From Malaya genurostris (Eukaryota > Arthropoda > Insecta > Diptera > Culicidae): a stretch of DNA of 64,000 nt. Numbering within the stretch: position 1 is the first letter of the stretch; the number at the start of each line of letters is the position of its first letter. The notes beneath the pieces are model-generated. The model worked only from the letters and a program-made list of their open reading frames with translations. It was not told the DNA's origin and ran no database searches. Below, one piece after another: positions 56,968 through 64,000 of this stretch. The position numbers and the translations under genes are program-made. The stretch spans positions 95,591,198-95,655,197 of the forward strand of contig NC_080572.1 in assembly GCF_030247185.1 (NCBI RefSeq). Reading direction: 5' to 3'.

Positions 56968-57220
56968 GTGACAGCCATCGCCAATGGAATTAATCACCTG
57001 TCTGTCCAACTCATCAAGCCTGAATGTTACCACAAAGCACTGCGACTGCGAGAGCTACTCCTGCAAAGATCTGCTGACATCATCGTCGGGTTCGTCACCT
57101 TTCAACTTGGTAAACCAACGGTAAGTGTTTTATTACTACAATCATCGGTTATTTGTTCCGAAATAGTTTTTTTACATCCAGGCAGCTTACACGATCTTAG
57201 TAGGGCCCCGAAAGTAATAT
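56968..57220 (+). other. Possible pair of host exons with a 61-bp intron
   Basis: An open frame ends at ACG|GTAAGT (57120/57121) and a TTTTTTTACATCCAG acceptor follows at 57181, giving a 61-bp interval of typical insect intron length. The joined frame is phase 0 but stops after 11 codons. The upstream acceptor is weak (no pyrimidine tract before GTGACAG). The protein is not recognised. An antisense frame of similar length also exists. Confidence 0.2.
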
Positions 57221-57850
57221 TGATTGGTGCGTATGTGTGTGTGTTTACCGTATTCCAAGCCCGACTGTCTAGTAGAGGTCTACAGAAAAAAGACCAGGAC
57301 TCTGGTAGGTATTAGCTCAATCGAACTCCTATGAGCCGTCTCGTGTTCTGAGATCATCATTCAATCCAGCAGCCTTTCCGCAATGCAAAGCTGGTATCAA
57401 ATGGATTCGAACATTACAGAAAGTCTTCTGATCTTTAGTAAATGATAAGCAATCCACGCATATTTAGTTTATGTTCTTCGGTTTTATATATACAGTGTGT
57501 ACCATTTCTTATGTCGATATAGTAACGTCATGTGATTTTAACATTTGACAACTGATTGACTTGACTTCTGCTGGTTTGGAAACGTCAATTCAGTACCTAC
57601 ATGAGGCACTAATTATAAGAATAGAGAGCTTATTCATACCGAAACAGATACACTCACTCACTAGACATATTAACTTGGCAATTTCAAATAAACTTCCACA
57701 ATCAAATCGATTCGCTCTCTCTCATTCTTTTAAAAACGCAGACAGCAATAGCACCCAGCACATTTCGTTCAATTGTCAAAATATCATCATACTTATACAC
57801 ATGAAGATTGTGCACCAATACTTTGATGGTTTTAAGCACGTTAACAAAAC
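57221..57850. other. No gene recognised
   Basis: AT-rich with no supported frame or repeat. Confidence 0.45.
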
Positions 57851-58678
57851 CAAAAAAACCTGTTTTAATCCACCTAGTGGTGTAATGATGCCTTTCTCAT
57901 ATATAATACTGTGGTATTCTATTCAAAATGTTTCTTTTAGATTTTTGAAAGAAACCAAGAGATTGTTTGTGCATTACCAGTATAACATAGAAAATGAAAC
58001 AGTTCTCTGATCGGTTAGGCCATCCTTAAGAAAACGAACTGGTTTTACTATTATATGCACTTCCGGCACCGGAACCTGAAAACCGCTATATATGGCCACC
58101 AACTAACATGACGTACAAACTCTACTAGTTTTTATTCAAATTTTGAAGATTTTATACAATTTTGCCATCGCATTCTAAATAACGATTTATATGTTTGTTG
58201 TATCCGAAAATATGCGGTAATTTTTGGTAGGACCATAAGACCTTTCATTTGACCCTATGATTGACAGTTTACATCATTTTTACGGTTTTTGTTTCGCCAG
58301 TTCAAGTGACGGTGTACAATATTTAACACATTTTACCCTACAACTTAGGAAGTGGAAGTCGGATCCGTATTAAATTCAGGAATTCCGTATGGGACCGTGA
58401 GACCTTTCATTTGAATCTAAGTTTGTGGAAATTGGTCAAACCATCGCTGAGAAAAGTGAATGAGATCCATTTTGGTATATATGGCCACTATTTCCGGTGC
58501 TTCCGGAACCGGATACCGGGAACCAGGATAGCCGGAATCGGTTTGTTTAGTTGCCTACTGATAATTACTATCGATCTGTGTAGTTTTGAGACCAGTTTAG
58601 TCGAATGGTATATGACACAATTCTTGCTATTCGGTTTTTCAAGTGATTGCATAACCTTTCTCAATGGAAAGGCGAAAA
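57851..58678 (+). mobile_element. MITE family B copy upstream of LINE copy 2
   Basis: CCTGTTTTAATCCACCTAGTGGTGTAATGATGCCTTTCTC at the start and CATAACCTTTCTCAATGGAAAGGC at the end. Inside: GGAAGTGGAAGTCGGATCCG (about 58349), GGGACCGTGAGACCTTTCATTTGAA, CCGGAACCGGATACC. It abuts the first LINE bases shared with copy 1, so it either inserted in the LINE 5' part or marks its truncation. Confidence 0.7.
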
Positions 58679-58694
58679 CATTAATTGGTCGCAT

Positions 58695-60053
58695 CATTTT
58701 TCTAATAACATTCACGATCTTATAGAATCTGGATGTAAAAATAAAAGACAACGGACGGATTTCCCTTCCGCTGATCCTATGCCGTCTAACAATATTTACG
58801 AGATTCTTCCTGAATCCGATTGTAGCGACATAGAAGAAAATTCTTCCAAAATTCCCAAAATGGACGCTTGGCGCTCTGGGAAGAAACAACAATATAGTGA
58901 GTCTCATTTCAAATCGGACGAAGAGGAGAATGTCGAGTCTTGGTTGATGGATTGGAAGATTTCGAACGTCTTATTCGATATTTGTCCAAGAAACTTCGTA
59001 AATTTTATTCATATGATATAAAATCAGACAGACCCTTCAAGGCTTATCAAATGATCAAAGTACTGATGAAATTAAAAATTAACTAAAAGAATTGCTTGGT
59101 TTTGCCCCTTCCCAAGTAATATTTATGAAAAAAGAGCGAATGGTACTTCTAAACCACGCTCTGGAATTTCCCATGAACTTTACCTAATACACTTCAATCG
59201 AAGTGATGTAAACAATTTGAAAACTTTAGAAAAAGTACGTTTCATTTCCCACATTAAAATTCATTGGGAACATTATAAACGGCATAACCGTATTGCAAAC
59301 TTAACGCAATGTCGTCGTTGCCAAGGCTTCGGCCATGGAACCAAAAATTGTCATATGGATATACGGTGTTTGAATTGTGGTAAATCGCATTCGAAAGACG
59401 TTTGTCCAATGAATGAAACCACTGACAAATTTTCATGTTCAAATTGCAATGGAAATCATAAATCCAATTATTTGAAATGTCCTGTCAGGGAAAAAATTTT
59501 AAACGTTCGTTCGCTTAGACAACAAGTCAAATCAGCGACCTTAAATTTACAGAACATACCTGAAAATCAAAAAACCGTTACAAATGCCACGCCTAATTCT
59601 TCCAAGGCACTTATTTCTTCGAACGAAAAAAATTTATTGACAGGTATATCGACCTCGTCATCATCTTCTTCTAATATCACTTATGCTAGTATAACAGGTA
59701 GAAATCTACCACTTAATTCTTCTAATGTAAATAATCAAAACTCACGACCGTCTTGCAGTTCATCTTCCACCGAAAACAATTTATTAATAGGTAGATCGGC
59801 CATATCATCTTCTTCTAGTGGCAGTTCTAATGGCAGTCTACCTACAAATATTCCTTCAATGCCATTTGCTTCTTTAAATGAAGTTGATTTAGGCGATATA
59901 ACTAAAAATAAAATGATCTACCTACAAGATCAACTTTTTCAAATGATCATCCGAATGAATTCGACTTCATCACTTTTTGAAGCTTTTCAAATCGGATGGG
60001 AATTCGCAAATAATATTATAATGAATTTAAAATTTAACAGTGATGGTAAATAA
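58695..60053 (+). pseudogene. LINE copy 2 ORF1 with three CCHC zinc knuckles
   Basis: Opens in HHFSNNIHDLIESGCKNKRQ and NNIYEILPESDCSDIEENS; after frameshifts near 58900 and 59050 the frame is open from 59217. Knuckles: CRRCQGFGHGTKNC, CLNCGKSHSKDVC, CSNCNGNHKSNYLKC (about residues 32-85 of that segment). Then a Ser/Asn-rich region and a C-terminal helix (IYLQDQLFQMIIRMN) to the stop at 60051-60053. ORF1 proteins of this type bind the LINE RNA. The stop overlaps the ORF2 start by 11 nt. Confidence 0.8.
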
Positions 60054-62665
60054 TTATCTGAATATTTTAAATTGGAATGCTCGATCTTTGAAATCGAGTG
60101 AAGATGAATTTTATAATTTTCTCAAAGTTCACAAAATTCATATTGCCATTGTGACAGAAACTTTTCTTAAACCAAATGTAAAATTGAAAAGTAATCCACA
60201 TTATGTGGTTCATTGATTTGACAGGTTTACTGGAATTGGTGGTGGAGTTGCCATTTTTGTCCAACGGCAAATTAAACATCGAATTTTACCTTCTTTCAAT
60301 ACTAAAGTTATTGAAAGCTTGGGAATCGAAGTTGAAACCATTCATGGAATTTATTTCATCGCTGGAGCATATTTGCCATTCCAATGCACCGGCGAACAAT
60401 TGAATTTCTTTAAAGGCGATTTGCAAAAACTTACAAGATATCGATCGAAATTTTTCGTAATAGGGGACTTAAATGCTAAGCATGTCCAGTGGAATTGTAG
60501 ACAAAATAACAGTAATGGTAAAATACTTCATAATCAACTCTCAGCTGGTTACTTTACAGTTCTTCATCCCAGTAATCCTACTTGTTTCTCTTCCGTGAAA
60601 AATCCGTCTACAATTGATCTGGTTCTAACAGATCAAAGTCACATTTGTAGTGAACCGATTACACATGCTGACTTTGACTCAGATCATTCAGACTTTCTAA
60701 CTATAATTAATCCAATTAGTTCTATATTCAACTATCATAGAGCTAATTGGTTGAATTACAGATCTCACATTGAAAATCATGTGGATCATGAAACTATTTT
60801 AGAAAATTCTGCGGACATCGACACAGCAATTGATAATTTGGATCATTACATTACCGAAGCTAGAAATCATTCAGTTCCCAAAGCTCCAACTAAATTAAAT
60901 TCTCCTATCATCGATGACAATCTTCAAATGCTCATTCGGTTGAAGAATGTTCGTCGACGACAATATCAACGTTCTCGTGATCCTGCTATGAAAAACATAG
61001 TTAAGGATTTACAAAAAGAAATTAAACATAGATTTACTCTTTTGCGAAATGAAAATTTCGCTAAAGAAGTTGAACAAATTAAACCATATTCTAAACCTTT
61101 CTGGAAACGTTCTAAGGTTCTTAAGAAACCTCAGAAACCAATTCCTGCTCTCAAGGAAGGAAATCAAATACTTCTTACAAATGGCGAAAAAGCTCAAAAA
61201 CTTGCTCAGCAGTTCGAGAGTGTACACAATTTTAATTTGAACGTTGTGAGTCCTATTGAAAATGAAGTCCCACTGAAATATGATCATATTTCAACCCAAG
61301 TGTTATCACATTATTGAGACGAATTTTGATGAAATTAAATCAATTATTAGGGAACTTAAAACATGAAGGCTCCTGGTAATGATGGAATTTTTAATATTCT
61401 TATGAAAAATCTTCCCGATGTTGCCTTGAGACTCCTGGTTAAAATTTTCAACAAGTGTTTTTCATTAGCTTACTTCCCAAAAAGATGGAAAAAGGCTAAA
61501 GTAATTCCTATCCTCAAACCTGTTAAAAACCCAGCAGAAACATCAAGTTATCGACCAATTAGTTTACTATCTTCTATCAGTAAATTTTTTGAAAAATTAT
61601 CTTGTTGAGAATGACGTCTCATATAAATGATAATTCAATTTTGTACCAGAGCAGTTTGGATTTCGTCATGAACATTCAACTACTCATCAACTTGTCAGAG
61701 TAACGAGCATGATAAAAGCAAATAAATCTTCTGGGCTATCCACTGGAGTTGCTCTTCTAGACATAGAAAAAGCATTCGACAATGTTTGGCACAAAGGTTT
61801 AATAGCAAAAATGTCTGATTTCCAGTTTCCCATTTATTTGATCAAAATGATTCAAAATTATTTAATTGATCGTACTCTTCAGGTTAGCTATCAGAATTGT
61901 AAATCTGAATTGCTACCCGTACGAGCAGGTGTTCCGCAGGGTTCGAGCGTAGCTCCAATCTTGTATAATATTTTCACTTCTGATCTTCCAAATCTACCCG
62001 TTGGTTGTCAGAAATCGCTATTCTGTGACGACACAAGTCTGTTAGCCACAGGTAGAAATCTAAGAGTGATCTGCACTCGCCTACAAAGAAGTTTAAATAT
62101 TTTCAGTGATTATCTGTCAAAATGGAAAATTGAACCAAATGCAGAAAAAACGCAATTAATTATCTTTCCTCATAAGCCAAGAGCTTCGTTTCTCAAACCA
62201 AACAATAATCACATTCTCAAATTGAATGGCTTGGAATTGACATGGTCTGATCAAGCTAAATACTTAGGTTTAACGTATGACAAAAAACTCACTTTCAAAG
62301 ATCACATTGAAGGAATACAGGCAAAGTGTAATAAATATATTAAATGTTTATATCCTCTTATAAACAGAAATTCTAAGCTCAGTCTAAAAAACAAATTGTT
62401 AATTTATAAACAAATTTTCAGACCAGCAATGCTTTATACAGTACCAATTTGGTCAAGTTGTTCTTCCACCAGGAAGAAAACGCTTCAAAGGATTCAGAAT
62501 AAAATTCTGAAAATGATTTTGAAGCGTCCTCCTTGGTTTAGTACAAATGAGTTACACAGAATAACAAATATAGAACCATTAGATGTAATGTCACATAATA
62601 TTATAAGTAAATTCCGACAAAAATCGATGCAATCTTCAATTGAATCGATTCGCTCTCTGTATTAG
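60043..62665 (+). pseudogene. LINE copy 2 ORF2: endonuclease and reverse transcriptase
   Basis: ATG at 60043, inside the end of ORF1, as expected for coupled translation. Endonuclease: NILNWNARSLKSSEDEF, IAIVTETFLKPN, then a TGA at about 60214; the frame goes on at 60319 with FVIGDLNAKHVQWNC, STIDLVLTDQSH, ADFDSDHSD. RT: KAPGNDGIFNILMKNL, ETSSYRPISLLSSISK, LLDIEKAFDNVWHKGL, GVPQGSSVAPILYNIFTSDL, FCDDTSLLATG (C-D-D in place of the common A-D-D), KWKIEPNAEKTQLI, AKYLGLTYDKKLTF. It ends at 62665. Frame breaks near 61315-61360 and 61600-61640. The catalytic Asp pair and PQG motif are intact. Confidence 0.85.
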
Positions 62666-62793
62666 TTAGTAAGTTAGTATATGCGTTCCTTTTCCCCATT
62701 ACACAAATCAAGTAGGTTTAGAATTTTCCCTACACAAAAATCTCAGAATTGCGGAAGCAAATGATGTCCTCATGGTAATAACCAAATCATATA

Positions 62794-63718
62794 AAGGGTG
62801 ATTTTTTAAGAGCTTGAGAACTTTTTTAAACAATAAAACGCATAAAATTTGCAAAATCTCATCGGTTCTTTATTTTAAACGTTAGATTGGTACATGACAT
62901 TTACTTTTTGAAGATAATTTCATTTAAATGTTGACCGCGGCTGCGTCTTAGGTGGTCCATTCGGAAAATCCGCTTTTTTATCGACAAATTTTGTTCAGCG
63001 ATGAGGCTCATTTCTGGTTGAATGGCTACGTAAATAAGCAAAATTGCCGCATTTGGAGTGAAGAGCAACCAGAAGCCGTTCAAGAACTGCCCATGCATCC
63101 CGAAAAATGCACTGTTTGGTGTGGTTTGTACGCTGGTGGAATCATTGGACCGTATTTTTTCAAAGATGCTGTTGGACGCAACGTTACAGTGAATGGCGAT
63201 CGCTATCGTTCGATGCTAACAAACTTTTTGTTGCCAAAAATGGAAGAACTGAACTTGGTTGACATGTGGTTTCAACAAGATGGCGCTACATGCCACACAG
63301 CTCGCGATTCTATGGCCATTTTGAGGGAAAACTTCGGAGAACAATTCATCTCAAGAAATGGACCGGTAAGTTGGCCACCAAGATCATGCGATTTGACGCC
63401 TTTAGACTATTTTTTGTGGGGCTACGTCAAGTCTAAAGTCTACAGAAATAAGCCAGTAACTATTCCAGCTTTGGAAGACAACATTTCCGAAGAAATTCGG
63501 GCTATTCCGGCCGAAATGCTCGAAAAAGTTGCCCAAAATTGGACTTTCCGAATGGACCACCTAAGACGCAGCCGCGGTCAACATTTAAATGAAATTATCT
63601 TCAAAAAGTAAATGTCATGTACCAATCTAACGTTTAAAATAAAGAACCGATGAGATTTTGCAAATTTTATGCGTTTTATTGTTTAAAAAAGTTCTCAAGC
63701 TCTTAAAAAATCACCCTT
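62794..63718 (+). mobile_element. Rearranged DD41D-type mariner with 178-bp inverted ends
   Basis: 925 bp, bounded by TA (62792-62793, 63719-63720). Terminal inverted repeats of about 178 bp (62794-62971 and 63541-63718) start AAGGGTGATTTTTTAAGAG. Because the right repeat includes the 3' end of the transposase gene, the left repeat is an inverted copy of the gene's last about 65 bases plus 3' UTR. It replaces the normal 5' UTR and the N-terminal third of the gene. The normal terminal repeat probably was only the outer part. Non-autonomous. Confidence 0.85.
62952..63611 (+). pseudogene. mariner-like transposase, catalytic domain only
   Basis: About 210 codons cover the DDE/D domain: first Asp in ILFSDEAHFWLNG, second in MWFQQDGATCHTAR, third in CDLTPLDYFLWGYVKSK. 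Counting from the second Asp, the Asp of LTPLD is 42 residues on (41 between), i.e. the DD41D (rosa/Visitor-like) class instead of DD34D. The end is MDHLRRSRGQHLNEIIFKK. The DNA-binding N-terminus of about 120-130 residues is missing; the first codons (62952-62972) come from the inverted copy of the 3' end. All three catalytic Asp are present and there is no internal stop, so the loss is recent. Confidence 0.8.
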
Positions 63719-63737
63719 TATATATATATAATAGGGC

Positions 63738-63842
63738 TGAAAAGTAACCACTTGAGGCTGAACACCCAATTTAAATCTTAATAATTTAATTTAAACTCAT
63801 ATTCCAATAAATAGTTATTAAAAAAAATTTTATTGATCGCAT
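63738..63842. repeat. Terminus shared with 6405-6510 (inverted)
   Basis: TAGGGCTGAAAAGTAACCAC through CAATAAATAGTTATTAAAAA matches the reverse complement of 6405-6510 at about 90% by eye. It probably marks one end of a Tc1/mariner-type MITE. Confidence 0.55.
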
Positions 63843-64000
63843 CCGCATCAAATTAGTATAAAAACTGTTATGGTGCTAGAATGTTTTGCAATCTGGTCTA
63901 AACTTTTTGCAACCTTCTGAAATAATTAAGTACGAAATATGGCCATTTTTTAAGTCGAATGGTACATAGCACTATTGTTTTCCGGGGCTCCGATAAGAAA
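63843..64000 (+). repeat. Family A/B-like terminal fragment at window end
   Basis: AAGTCGAATGGTACATAGCACTATTGTTTTCCGGGGCTCCG resembles the subterminal block of families A and B (GAGTCGAATGGTATATAACACTATGGGTCTCCGAGGCTCCG). Cut by the window end. Confidence 0.4.

Larger units (their letters stand above)
58680..62790 (+). mobile_element. LINE copy 2 (Jockey-like), nearly complete
   Basis: It starts within ORF1 (the palindrome-array 5' UTR of copy 1 is missing) and runs through ORF1, an overlapping ORF2 and a short 3' UTR ending about 62790 (GAAGCAAATGATGTCCTCATGGTAATAACC), where a mariner element follows. It carries several stops and frameshifts but is uninterrupted by large insertions, and so serves as the reference for the insertions in copy 1. 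Confidence 0.85.

Overview
The window looks like a non-coding, repeat-dominated piece of a mosquito genome, most likely a culicine. The evidence is the AT-rich background, the mosquito-type BEL, Jockey-like and RTE-like retroelements, and several mosquito-style MITE families that carry CCGGAAGT-type repeats, (CA)n tracts and a TCGAATGGTATAT motif near one end. There are no operons, rRNAs or CRISPR arrays. The only convincing host gene is one 5' coding exon of an unidentified secreted protein (11912-12295, + strand), which ends at a GTAAGT splice donor. Two other short stretches (about 4.6-5.0 kb and 57.0-57.2 kb) look exon-like but are weak.

Layout. 0-6.7 kb: decayed mariner pieces, a 431-bp-period tandem duplication of promoter-like sequence and a SINE-like fragment. 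6.8-11.3 kb: MITE families called here A and B, with a hAT-type MITE inserted in A with a perfect 8-bp target duplication. 11.8-13.2 kb: the host exon and its intron. 13.26-22.42 kb: a 9.2-kb element with very long, broken terminal inverted repeats, into which at least four other elements have inserted (a B MITE, a piggyBac-like MITE, a foldback MITE and an A/C composite with a 177-bp TA tract). 22.4-25.4 kb: nothing recognised. 25.4-28.6 kb: two different RTE-like reverse transcriptase pseudogenes on the - strand. 28.8-48.4 kb: one old LINE copy split by insertions, including a complete BEL/Pao element (32063-44730, - strand). The BEL element is in turn split by a young Ty3/Gypsy element (34555-40605, + strand). 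48.6-55.6 kb: small hairpin MITEs, a degenerate minisatellite, a LINE ORF1 pseudogene on the - strand and a tRNA-like unit. 57.8-62.8 kb: a second, more complete copy of the same LINE. 62.8-63.7 kb: a rearranged DD41D-type mariner.

The most interesting object is the Gypsy element. Its LTRs are virtually identical, so it is young. Its coding sequence appears to be split by three spliceosomal introns: one in the leader, with the start codon inside the LTR and the primer-binding site translated; one between gag and pol; and one of 64 bp near the pol 3' end. All three junctions keep frame, and together they would give one gag-pol reading frame running almost to the 3' LTR. The leader intron also holds five copies of a CCCCTGAGAGGGT motif, laid out much like an insulator array.

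The nesting gives a relative order: LINE copy 1 first, then BEL into the LINE (LTRs about 98% alike, 5-bp duplication gctat), then Gypsy into BEL (LTRs differing by one A in a homopolymer, 5-bp duplication gttgc). Everything here was read by eye. Family names rest on motifs, not on database comparison.
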